From NCBI GenBank assembly GCA_002914805.1, contig JXTB01000146.1, forward strand, positions 124,001 to 188,000: a stretch of DNA of 64,000 nucleotides. Reading direction: 5' to 3'. The DNA comes from Parasponia andersonii. Taxonomy: Eukaryota; Streptophyta; Magnoliopsida; Rosales; Cannabaceae. Below the pieces are notes generated by a model. The model ran no database searches, was not told the origin of the DNA, and saw only the letters and a program-made list of their open reading frames with translations. A program made the translations under genes and the position numbers. Shown piece by piece: positions 22,406 through 34,189 of the stretch; position 1 is the stretch's first letter, and each line of letters begins with the position of its first letter.

Positions 22406-24460
22406 TTAAATTTCTAAACATATCGACTTTTTAACAAATTTTGGTAGCATAACTGATGTTTTTATCAAAATCCACAAATCAAAATAGTATAAAACAATAT
22501 ATGGCATACCAAGCAGTGTGACATACTTCCCATATAGTTCAATATCAATCATGCACTCCAAAAATAATATATAAACACATTTTGCAATTTAATTCATCAA
22601 GTTATATATTTGATCAAAGTAAGTACATTCATAATCAAATAAGTGAAAAACATCTTGTTCATAATATTTTTATTTCATAAAAATGTCATATTTGAGCTTA
22701 ACATACTATAATACCAAGTCTATTAGAAGTGATAGGCCATAAATATAGTGTTATGATAAGCATATGTGACCTAATAGCTATTCAGATCTCATATAACTAT
22801 CGTATTATAATGGTTAGTGTCGTAATTAAACTTTCATTCTTAATATCGTGACTGTAGGTCATTCAGTCGATTAATCATACTCCTTTCAACAATTTAACAA
22901 ATACTTGAAGAAAAACATTTTTTTGAAACACAGTTTTGGATTCATAGTACCTTTATAAATTCATTTCATTGAAAATCATAATTTTTCATGTAATTATGTA
23001 TGCACATCTTCATAACATATTTCTATACTTAATATAACTAATATTGAAAAGTATATAACAACGTATTAGTATAATCATAATTACATTACATAATAGTGCA
23101 TAACTTTTCACATAGGGTGAGATTTACTAACCTTAGATACTTATAAAATTTTATTATATTTATAGTGAAATACTATACACTCCACCTTATTGTAACCATA
23201 TATCTATTTTTATCTTTTTTATTATTATTCATGCAATAATATTTATTATATATATTAATACATACTATCATTTTTCTCTAGAAAAATATTTATGTGTCTT
23301 AAAAAAATATGCACATCATACAACTGTAAAATCATACTTCATAACATACATAACTAAAAATTGTAAAATTTTTACAAATAATGTATATTTAAAAAATTAT
23401 AGATTTTAGTAAAAAAATTCCATTTATTTTGAAATTTTGTAGAAGTTGTTTTAACATAAAAACAAAGCTATAAAAAATTATGTAGAATTTTTTAACAGAA
23501 TTTAATATATATTTTTTAATTTCTAAACTAGGGCTTGAAATCTGATAAGGCTACGTAAAGCTGAGACTAGTGTTCAACTATTAAATTTTTTAGAATGTTT
23601 CATTTACTATTTTTTTTTTAATTTTAAAGAAACATCAATGATACATATTTACACATAGATAAAAATAAGAAATTCTAAATTATATTAGTAAATATTAAAT
23701 ATAACCCTTAAAATTTTATCCCTAGAATTCATAACAATACTTAAATTGGAAAACTATAAATTATTTTAAAAAATAATTAATTATAAATATTTCTAAAAAT
23801 TATAAAAATATTATATTCTCTTATAAACCATATATTCATATCTAGTAAACTTTTCAGATATAAGTAAAATCAATAGGGTGAGCTTTTAACAATATAATTT
23901 CGGACAAACAAAACTGTTAGATTTACTAGTTGCAAAGGTAATTATAAAAAAATTAATAATAATTAGAAATAAATTCATGACTTTACAAAACTTTTCAGAA
24001 TATAAATAAACATATATATAAACATGTTTTTAAAATTTCAATTCAAATTAAAATCGTTTACCCTTTGAAATTAAATAATAAAATTGATAAAATCTATTTT
24101 ATAGCTTTTCATAGGTGATGACCAATATGTATTCAAAGATTTCTATAAAATTATAGGAGCAAGATATAAATATGAAACTTTTCAGAAATAAATTATACAT
24201 ATACAAAGACTTCTCATGAAGATTTTAGACCTTAATAAAGTCTCTAACTCCAAATATCATAGATTGAATTTGAACCTAAGTGTAGTCAAATATACTAATC
24301 TTAAAAGACTAAAAATTCTAAGAATTATATTTTTCTTGAATCTTAAAGGAAACTAAGATGGAACTTCTTGAAATCTCTATTAACTGCCACAATTATAAGA
24401 GAAAGAGAGGTAGAGAGAAATAAAGGAGGAAGCTTAATTGTGTTTACAAAAGAATACCTT

Positions 24461-24467
24461 ATTTATA
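24461..24467 (-). promoter_or_regulatory. LTR TATA box, right arm
   Basis: Minus-strand TATAAAT followed by the same CT-rich leader as in the left arm. It points toward the left-arm promoter. Confidence 0.55.
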
Positions 24468-24846
24468 GACTTAATATGTTCATAAAATATAATTAAATAA
24501 ACTAATAACAATCACACCACTTACCTATCTTTTTTCTTTTGATCATGCAAATAAATTAATTTATTACCTTAACCATATTCATCTACTTACTATATTTAAT
24601 AGTAATATGTGGATACATAATATGTAAACCACGTCATTTTTGCATTTAATATTCATAAAATCTATATAATGGATATATCATTTTAATTATTAATGCATTA
24701 TTATAAAACTTGCCTAATTTATTTTGTCTTCTAATATAATTACTTAATTTCTTTTGGTTTAATAATGATAGATATATAGATATAATGTATTAATGACTAC
24801 TTACATCATTTTCTATTCTTATAATGGAACATATGCATATAATTAC

Positions 24847-25754
24847 GGGTTAATAGTACCGTTGGTCTCTAACCTATTACCATTTTGACATAATTGTCCT
24901 CAACTTTTTTTGTGCCATTTAAGTACTAAACATTATCTTTTTGGTACCATTGGTCCTTCTGGCATATTCTATCAAAGATTTCGTTAAAATTCATTTGAAT
25001 GAGAGAAATTTTGTACCAGTGATCTTAATTTTTCAATTGTTTAATAATTTGTCCTTATTTTTTTGTATTCATATTTCCGATTAATAATATTGTATCTGTC
25101 AATCTTTCAAAAAATTAAAATTCTAAAAAGTTAATTTTCTGAAAAATTGGCAAATGTAATTACATAAAGAAATGAATATTTAATGGAAAACTATAAAACT
25201 TTTCATGCTTATTTGCTACAAATAGTTAATTAATTTTTTAAAATAATCATTCATAATTACATGAACATTTAATATATATAGTGAATTTTCAGTCAAATTT
25301 GACTAGTATAAAAGTGTGTATGTGAAATTTTTTTAGTTTTAAAAATAGTAAAATAATTATTTTTTATTCATAAAGTTATTATAGTTTGACATAAACCAAA
25401 GTTTATTAGTATAGTTTTTTTGCTTTTTTTAATTTGATTTTTAAATGAACTGTTTGTTTTATATCCGTTTTTGAATTTTAATTTTATGATTGATTGGTAG
25501 ATGTAATACTATTAATCAAAAATATGAATACAAAAATAAAAATTAGAGACTAAATTGTTAAACAATTGAAATATCAAGATCAATGGTGTAAAATTTTTCT
25601 TATTCAAATAAATTTTAATAGAATCTTAGATGGAATATACCAAAAGGACCAATAGTGCCAAAAAAAAAATCTTTTAGCACTTAAATGCCACAAAAAATAG
25701 GCTGAGGACCAGTATGCCAAAATGGTAGGTTGGGGACCAATGGTGCAATTATTT
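24847..25754. mobile_element. Mutator-type MITE nested in right LTR
   Basis: 908 bp with long imperfect terminal inverted repeats: TTAATAGTACCGTTGGTC at the left against TAATTGCACCATTGGTCC read inward from the right, continuing through CCATTTTGRCATAnTnGTCCTC. Flanks TATAATTAC (24838-24846) and TATGATTAT (25755-25763) agree at 7 of 9 positions, fitting a decayed 9-bp TSD. It is absent from the matching position of the left arm, which marks it as an insertion. It carries no transposase. Confidence 0.75.
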
Positions 25755-26449
25755 TATGATTATTATTATATACTTTATTTAATGGCTACACAATTTACTT
25801 ATTTTATGATTATTATTTAGAATACTTGATTTATTATTTGGTCTAAAAATATTAACTTCAATTTAGGCTCTCTTATTACCTATTAGACTAAGATAAATGA
25901 TTATTGGTCTAAAAGATCTAGAACCCAGTCATAAACATGAATAAGAAATATTAACAATTCTAATTCTGATTCTTCTATTACCTATTAGCCAAGATAAATA
26001 ATTATTGAACTAAATAATTTAGAACCTAATAGCAAACACAATTAATTGAGCCTATATCATGTTAATAATAGTAGTCATATATGGTATATTATATATCTAA
26101 TCAATCTTAAACACATAAATATATATTAACTATTCTATTATCATATATTTGAAAAAAAAAAATCAATAGTACCTATTAAATAAATATATTAAGAGTTTAA
26201 TATTAAAATTAATTAATTTGACACTCAGCACATTAACCAATAATCATACGTATGAATTTAGAATATATATTTATTTTTATCACTTATTAGGCATATGCGG
26301 TCAAATTTGGTTTTCACGTGTGTATTCTATTGCAACCATATCTACAAAATTTGTTAGTGCATAACTATTTAATTTGTGTGATTAAATAATTTAATTATAC
26401 CTAGTAAAATTTTAAGCTAAGTAACAAGCTTGATATTCTAATTTTATAC

Positions 26450-26800
26450 CCCCTTAAATTAATTTCGACCTCGAAATTAAAACTTCTTAAATAGGTTTGG
26501 ATACTTAGCTTTAATTTTATTTTCACATTTCTAAGTAGTTTCTTCTATTGCATGATTTCTCAAAAGGATCTTGACCAACTTAATCTTCTTATTGCGAAGT
26601 TCTTTCTCCTATTTTCCTAAGATTTGAACATGAAATTTTTCAGATTTAAAGTCTTTTTGCAATTAGAGAGGTTCAATGTTCAAAATAGGTGATAGATCAA
26701 CCAAATATTTTCTTAGTCTAGAGACATGAAAAAACATTATATACTTCAGAAAGTCTTAGCGGTAATACCAAATTTTGACCGAAAATGGAATTTGATTGAA
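26450..26800 (-). pseudogene. Ty3/gypsy chromovirus pol C-terminal end
   Basis: The minus strand encodes FHVSRLRKYLVDLSPILNIE, RNKKIKLVKILLRNHAIEE, then TTWKCENKIKAKYPNLF. This matches the integrase C-terminal tail of Tekay/Del-type gypsy elements (usual form VSMLRKY, LVKVLWRNH, EEATWE, YPHLF). A stop, FRG-type terminal codons and a polypurine tract follow, and the LTR starts right after. Only the tail is present. Confidence 0.8.
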
Positions 26801-27540
26801 AAATGATATAAATTTTTCTTACAAATTTTGAATCCGTAGAATAATATTGATAATAGTCAAAATATAATGTATAAATTGACGAGACAATCAAAGTTTAATG
26901 CATGAAAATGTTTTATTATTCCAAAATAATTTCTTTGTACTTTTTTAAAAAATGACATTTTTAAGAGAGTTAAGTACGTCTTGACCTATAATTATAAAAA
27001 AAACATTATTTATAATGCTTTTATGATCAAAAACTTCTTGACCATAGGTCAAAACGTCGTTGACACTCTTAAAGATGTCTTTTTTCAAAAAAAGCACAAA
27101 AAAAGTATTTTAGTCGAAGTTAGTCCTATCCATATCATTTTCTCTTAGGAAAATTATAAGGATTATTAGTATTTTGGCTCCAATTTACTTTTTTAATAAT
27201 ATTTTTCAGATTTACTTTTCTAGTAGCAATTATTTTCATTTGTAGTAGTTTTTTTGGAGAGAGAAAAATTTGTCATTCAAGCTTTATCCTTCTGCACTTT
27301 TTTTTTTTTTTTTGAGGAGACATATATCTCTTTAAGTGATAAGTGTTTCATACTTTCTATGTTCTTTTTTTTTTTTTTATTGAGTCCCTTCTCTTCACTT
27401 GTTCCCTTATTTCCCTCACAAATGTACAAACTCCTCCTATCACTTACTTTTCTTTTATTTTCTTTTTTTTAATGAACTTTTCTTTTCTTTCCATCAAAGC
27501 TCATGTTATTGCTCATGCCTTCCAGAGAGAAAAAGAATAT
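26801..27540. other. Decayed retroelement and poly-T rich region
   Basis: Upstream continuation of the gypsy element is too decayed to read. Poly-T tracts occur at 27300-27314 and 27366-27380. Open frames here are T-run artefacts. Confidence 0.5.
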
Positions 27541-27905
27541 TTGTGAGTTAAAGATCTTCTAGAAATAAATAATGGAAAAATAGAGAGAGAAGGAGAAGGA
27601 GGAAGAAGAAGTTAGGAAGTGATCTGGTGCGTATAATCTAGAAAAGTTAGTTATAGTTAGGTCCCTCGACGAAGACGAAGATATCGTCATAGTAGAAAGG
27701 CCTCAATGACGAGGTCACTCATGGTTTCTAGAGAGAGAAACTCTTCTTTTGTAGAGAGAAACAAGATTTGTTAGTTATAGATCTTCTAAAAACGAATAAT
27801 GGGAAAATAGAGAGAGATAGGGGGAAGAAAAAGTTAGAAAGTAATTTGATGGTAGAGTCAAAGAAGTTAGAAAGTAATTTGATGGTAGAGTCAAAGAAGT
27901 TAGTT
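27541..27905. repeat. Local duplication with 33-bp tandem repeat
   Basis: A block around 27541-27655 (AAAGATCTTCTAGAAA, AGAGAGAAGG) recurs, diverged, around 27775-27840. A 33-bp unit is repeated exactly at 27831-27863 and 27864-27896. Confidence 0.7.
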
Positions 27906-29700
27906 GCATGAGAGTATGAATATTAGTCATAATTTTATAATTGATGGTCACGATTTGCTTCACATCATCGTAAATATTGTGAGTTTTTTAAAACATGGGC
28001 AATGTCACAATTTTATAATTGATGGTCACATATGTTTGAAATTTTGCAGCGCATTGTGATTAGAAGTAGTCATAATTTATATGACTATGTATAATAATAT
28101 TTATGACACTTTTTTTGGGTATATTTTCCATTGTTACATTAGTCACAATTTTGTTATAGGTAGTTAAAATATTGTAACTGATGGTTATAGTCTGTTTTAC
28201 ATTATTACGAATAATTTCAATTTTTTTTTCTTTTTTTTTTCATACATGGATATTATTTTCCTGAATTTTGATGGTAATTAGGACTATAATAATATATATT
28301 ATAGGATGGAGACTGTGTAGTAAAACCACCACTTGTGCAAGCTAGATCAGACTCTTAAGCAAAAATGCTCATATTATGGCCAAGGTGGACACAATAGATA
28401 GACTTGCAATAACAAATCATGGACCAAGGAGCTATTCTAGAAACCATGTGCAACATCAGTCACCAGTAGGTTGTTTTGAGATATGTGATTACTGTATGCA
28501 ATGTAGAATCATACATATCGTGAATCATGGTCACAAATTTTGTGATAGTCATAGTTTATGATAAACTCTTATTTAATGAATGCATCTTGTTTGAGACATT
28601 TTACATTTTAGTGTAACTAAGAGTCATATATTTGTGACGGATAGTAATAAAAGACAAAGAACTTACTACTTGATTTATTATGATTTGTTTAGTCACATGC
28701 TTTTCATTTTATTCATACATTAAGAGTCACATCTTTGTGAGAATAGTAATAAAAAAAATAAAAGAACGTACCACTTAACACCCACTTCTTCTTCTTCTTC
28801 TTCTTCTTTGTTTTTTTTTTCTTTCCTTCAAATTCGAATAAACAAACAAATGCATCATTTATTGCACAACTAATTTCTTTTTTTTTTATTATTAGGAAAC
28901 AAGCAAAATCAAAACTGCTCTTACCAACTACCTAATCTAATGTTTTGTTTTTTTCTATTTTCGGTTTTTTTTTTAAAAAAATTATGTTTTTAATATTTGA
29001 TTGGTTGGGGAATCCTGGAAATGAGATTCTGAAAATTGCTACGAAAAAAATAAATTGAAGCCAAACACTCCTAATCCCGTAATATTATGGGCTTTTAAGG
29101 CTTTTACAGTTAAAAAAAAAATTACTAATATACAGTGCCCTTAAATAATTCATTTACATACGGGATGCGGTTGTTATCTTTGCAAAAACAATGTGAAAAG
29201 CACGAAATTAATTATATATTAAAAAACTAAATATGCAAACAATAAGATAAGTTGCTTTTGTGGCTTAACATTTGGCAATTCTTATTCGTTCTTCCTCTAA
29301 GTCAATGGTTCAAACCCTATCATCCTTATCATTTTTTTTTTCATTTTCCTTTTCAAATTGTAGTTTTTTTTTTCCTTTTTTTTTGTCCATTTCCCCTATT
29401 TAAACTCGTTCTTCTGTTTTTCTCTGTTGAACTTTCTTTTCCATTTTTTTTTGTTTTTATTTCCTTAGTTTTTTTCTTCCATTTTTTTTCTTTTTACTAT
29501 ATTTTGATTCTTTTTTTTCTTTCATTTTTTTAAGGAGCAACAACTATTTTTTTTCTTTTCTTTTTCCTTTTAAATGCAGAAAGTGCTTTTTTTTTTTCAA
29601 ACTTCTTAGGGACATGAGGCTATACTTTTTTTCCTTTTAAGTTTTGAAAATTGGAAAAAAAAAACTTTTTTTTATTGTTTAATCCCTGTTTTATAATTTT
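27906..29700. other. AT-rich region with short dispersed repeats
   Basis: ATAATTGATGGTCAC is repeated near 27940 and 28016, with related GTCACAATTTT motifs to about 28160. A degenerate zinc-knuckle-like reading (CSYYGQGGHNR, stop, TC) lies at 28363-28412. T-rich tracts fill 29330-29670. No gene is recognised. Confidence 0.45.
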
Positions 29701-30290
29701 TTTATTGACTTTTTGGTTATTATTATATAAAATGAGAAGTCATCAGATTATTGGTTATTGATTTATAGTTACTAGTCTTATAACTGCCAAATTAGCCTCT
29801 TGTTTCTAGTTTCTTGTTTATGGTTACTATTAGATAATTTGATTACTAGTTATTTTGTTCATCAGTAACCAATCTAGTTATTGTTGTTGGTTAATGGTCA
29901 CTAGTCTTGTAACTGCCAAATTGGCATCTAGTTTCTAGTTTCTTGTTACCATTAAATAATTTGATTACTAGTTACTTTGTGCTTCAGTAATCAATCTAGT
30001 TATTTTGTTCATCAATAACCAATATAGTTATTGTTGTTGATTACTAGTTACTAGTCTTGTAACTTACAGATTATCCTCTAGTTTTTGGTTATCATTAAAT
30101 AATTTAGTTACTAATTACTTTGTTAATCAATTGTCAATTTAATTACTAATTATCGATTTGGTTATTGATTTCTAAAAATTTAACATGTTACAAAGATTTT
30201 TAACTAACTAGTAACCAAATTGGTTATCAGTTATTACCCACATTGGTTATCACTTATCATAAACTAGTTACTTTTCTTTATCGAGTATAG
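29700..30290. repeat. Degenerate tandem repeat block 1 (TAGTTAC-type)
   Basis: Units of about 127-150 bp with CTAGTCTTGTAACTGCCAAA and TCTAGTTTCTTGTT, starting near 29774, 29901 and 30050. Inside each unit the short motif GTTACTAG/TAGTTAC recurs. Confidence 0.7.
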
Positions 30291-30566
30291 TTTTACATTT
30301 ACAAGAATAATTTCAATCCATAAAATAACCTAATAATATGTGTAACGATGAGACTTTTCGGACCGTTAACTACTTATCTTCTTAGTTTATTTAGAAAAAA
30401 AAAATTTAGATGTTGAAAATTCATGACAATTTTTTTATATATTTTTATTTTTTTTTAAGAATATATTCATAACTAACAATTTACTTAAATTTTGAAAACA
30501 AGTAAATGCTTCTCAATGGTTAAGTACCCTTTATTTAAATTTGATTATAAACTTTTTATTAAGGTT

Positions 30567-30618
30567 ATTTAAATAATGCGCAATGATAAAGGGCTTTATT
30601 ATTGCGCATTATTTAAAT
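30567..30618. repeat. 24-bp inverted repeat (hairpin)
   Basis: Arms 30567-30590 and 30595-30618 are complementary at 23 of 24 positions, with a 4-base loop GGGC. The arms contain the GC-containing core AATGCGCAAT in an otherwise AT-rich stretch. Confidence 0.85.
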
Positions 30619-33600
30619 CACATACGGATCACTTAAATCTCAATCTCTCCTTAGACAATTTAGGTTTTTTTTGACAAAACCCTTGTGTTTTGTATTTATT
30701 TAAATCAAAATATTTTTTCTTTTAGATCTTTTAAAAAAATATTTGTTTAACTTCTATTAAATCGAAATACATTTTCAAGTTTAATTTGATTAAACCATGC
30801 ATTACGAAATAAAATGCCAAGTTATAAGTACGTTTTCAAACAACATCAAGCTTACATAATTGAAATCATTTGTCTCATAATAAGAACATATGTGGAAGTA
30901 ATTTTAATGACGGTATTCCATTGCCCGTGCCTCGCATTCATCCCCACCTCAATTCTAGCTAATCCATTAATCAAATCATATGTTTCTTTCCTTTGGTACC
31001 TATAGCATGGATACTCATAAAATGTGAGCTTTCGCCCTGTAAGTACAATGTAATTCTCACAAAACATTTTACTTATGAACAAACAATTCTCTTTTTTCTT
31101 TTTATTGTGAAAGTCCAGTTGTGCTATTTTATGAAATCATTACTTTACGCTTTATTATAAGATATTATGTCATGATTTTATCTCATTCTTAATTGTAAAG
31201 TCTTTTATCTTTCTTATGGGCCATAGTGTACATGCCAAGTGTGCACTACCGAATGAGGAACCAGGAGAGCGACCTATCTGAAAACACCCACGGTCATAAT
31301 CTTAACATATTTTTCCTCGAGAATCCTCGCTTAGGGGAGGTCGGTTTTATTTTCCCTCGGATATCCTCACCTAGTAGAGGTTAGTACAACACCTTTAAAT
31401 TCTTTATCTTATTTAGTCTTATTTTAATATGAGTACGTACGTTTCAATGAACCCAAACTTATATTTAACTATCATAGCATTTTCTTTGTTAAAGTATATT
31501 GAAATATTTTTATGATAACATTGTAAAATAATCATACATCATGTTTTTATAGCATAGAAAAAGTATCTTTATAAGCATATATTATACATAAGTCATACAA
31601 TAATAATATAAAGACAAGTTAACACATGAAATTAATTCAAATATATTACATTACATTTTCAACCATCCATGCCATAGGTGAAATTGTACTTACCTCGTAA
31701 TATGATTGTCCTAGTTCCACTCGTTAATTATGTACGTCTAGATCGAAGTTTGCCTTGACTTATACATACTCTATTTGTTAAAGAAATTTCAAGTGGCCTT
31801 ATACTGTTTTTTTTTTAACTTCTAATTACTTAGTAGGCTTAAAATATTTAAGACTCAGTTTTGATCGAGCATAAAACTTCACATTTGAGAAACAATGTCA
31901 TGTTATATTCATTGACTGATTTATACTTTCACTTAGATGAATGAGATTTGATTCTCCTTAACCTTGATCATAGTGATCTTTTTAATTTATTAATAATTTA
32001 ATTGTTGATTTGATTAATATCATCCTAAATTAATTAAGTTTCCTTAATTATATTTCTTTTCATCAAATATTTTGAATTATTCTTGATTAATTTCTTTATT
32101 CATAATTAAGGATCATAATATGATAATTGAGTCAACCACACTAAGGGATATACAAATTTAAAATCTAAAATCATACTTGGACTAAATATTTTTTGGAATT
32201 GATCGCACTTTTTAGGCTTATTACTAAATTTAGGCAAAATACAATTAGAGGTATACATTATTTATTTCCTATATTTGATTTCATGTCTTAAATTTAAGTA
32301 AATCATTTCTTATCCCAATTAGAGATCTAAAATAATTTTTTTTATTTATTCTTATACCAAATTTCCAACCCAATATTTCAAATTTTATAATTTACATTTT
32401 TTCCCATAATCTTAAGATTTCTAACATTTATGCCGTCTAATGGTAAATATTGAGTTATATCTTATTTTTTTTGTTAAAGATTTTTCCTTTATTTACTTTT
32501 ACACTTTAAAATAGTCTTAAAACTGCCTAAAATAATTTTTTCATATATTTGACCTATATTTTGTCAAAATTACACTTTTGACCCAAATACTCAAAGTTTT
32601 TTGCATTTTAGTCCTTCTAACTTTTGAGCAAACATCTTTAATTTTTAGAAAGTATTTCTAATGAGTAAAAATCTGTTCTTAAGGATCTAAGTCTAAATCA
32701 TTAAGCTTGGTTCATTTTCATGCATATTTTATTTTAGGGTCTTACACTTAAAAATCTTCCACTTTTTGTGTTTAGTCATTTTAATTTTACTATTATTATT
32801 ATTATTATTTAGGATTTATTATTATGAAGTATTCATATTTAGAGGTTTAAGAAATCAACAAAATAAGTCTAAACATAATATAGATTATATAACATCTAAA
32901 GTAGGTCAAATATATTATTACCTATTTATTTTTTTTTTTATATAATCATATAACAAGCAATGTGAGGGAATAATTACCTTTCAAGCTTGAATCTTCTTTC
33001 TTACGTCTCCACCACAAAACTAAGTGCTCTCTACTCTTGATTATAATTCTTAATTTCTAGAGTCGATGGGTAAAATATTATAGCTCTTGTGGATTTGGAA
33101 GAAAGCGAGATAGAAAGAGTTTTTTTTTTTTTGAGAAGGGTTAATTGGAAATATGAAGATAGTTTTGGCCAAGTAATTGAATGGTTAAGCATGGATTCAA
33201 ATTGCCAAATGAATGATCTATTTATAGGCCATCCACGGAAGGTATACAATAATACATACTTTCACATTCCATTAAATAATCCAAGCATCATTATTATCAA
33301 TTTGTCAATATATCTTCTTTTCCTACTCCATTACTTATCTTTTACTTTATTTTTTTTTATACTCATCCACTACTTTTGTATATGATCTTTCTTCTTTTTC
33401 AATTATTTGGAATCCAATACCACTAGCTCCCAAAGAAAGTCTCAACTATATTAATCTTTTTTATACCTTTTGGATTATTTTGAAGACAAAAGTTACTAAT
33501 AGTTTTGTCTATGTCTTTCATTTTGAATTATGGCCACTAATTTCCAAAGAACATTTCCATTATGAATTTTATTTTTTCCTACCTTTTGAATTACCCACTA

Positions 33601-34150
33601 ACTTTATCCATTTCCTTTTCTATTCCACTCATTTAAAGTTATTACCTTCCTAAGGTAAAACTTTACTACTCTTCATCTCTTTCTATAACTTATTTTCCAC
33701 CCTTAGATTGGTTTTTCTATTTAATTCTTTGTATACTTAAATCCTAGCCATTCAAATCATGGCATGGTACTATTTTGGTGCAACCATTAACTTTTGGTTA
33801 TAAAATGTAATAATTTTTTAATGTGATATAAATATGTCACATTTTTAATTAGGTTATATTGATGTACATAATATAATTATTGTATAATCAATTTATTATT
33901 AAGTAAAACTAACTTATAATTTCTAAGTTAAAATAAGGATTAACTATGATTTTCTCACGTGATAAAATTTAACATTAAAATAATACTATACACATAATTT
34001 TAAGTATTTGCGAATATAAACTTATTAAAATTCGACGCTAAGTTTATAATAATTCTACTAAGCAAGTCTAAGAATTCCTATGGGGTTACGATATGAAACC
34101 ATATGATAAGAGCACACATCCAAACAAACATCTATTATTTTTCCTAGTTA
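30619..34150 (-). mobile_element. Possible third long-LTR segment and debris
   Basis: On the minus strand GCCTATAAATAG (TATA at 33219-33226) is followed by a leader containing AAGATTCAAGCTTGAAAGG, like the promoter blocks of the two palindrome arms. Further left lies a TGTAAGACCC motif near 32740-32750. Around 31305-31395 are two diverged copies of TCCTCnCnTAGnnGAGGT. LTR ends were not found, so the extent is uncertain. Confidence 0.3.
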
Positions 34151-34189
34151 TGTTTTAAATAGGTAATGGTGCTCGAAATACAGTTTTCA

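Larger units (their letters stand above)
22406..26440 (-). mobile_element. 3' LTR of gypsy element, right arm of palindrome
   Basis: Minus-strand LTR that begins just after a polypurine tract (AAGGGGG, 26447-26453 read on the minus strand) and the end of a gypsy pol frame. A TATA box lies at 24461-24467. Similarity to the left arm is interrupted by a 908-bp MITE at 24847-25754. The last 235 bp (22406-22640) have no partner in the left arm. Without the MITE the LTR is about 3.1 kb, the length class of Tekay/Del chromoviruses. Confidence 0.7.

Noticed and set aside
27254..27546. Two overlapping open frames with poly-Phe
   Set aside because: Produced by poly-T tracts.
29252..29533. 93-residue Phe-rich frame resembling a membrane protein
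   Set aside because: Hydrophobicity is an artefact of T-rich DNA.
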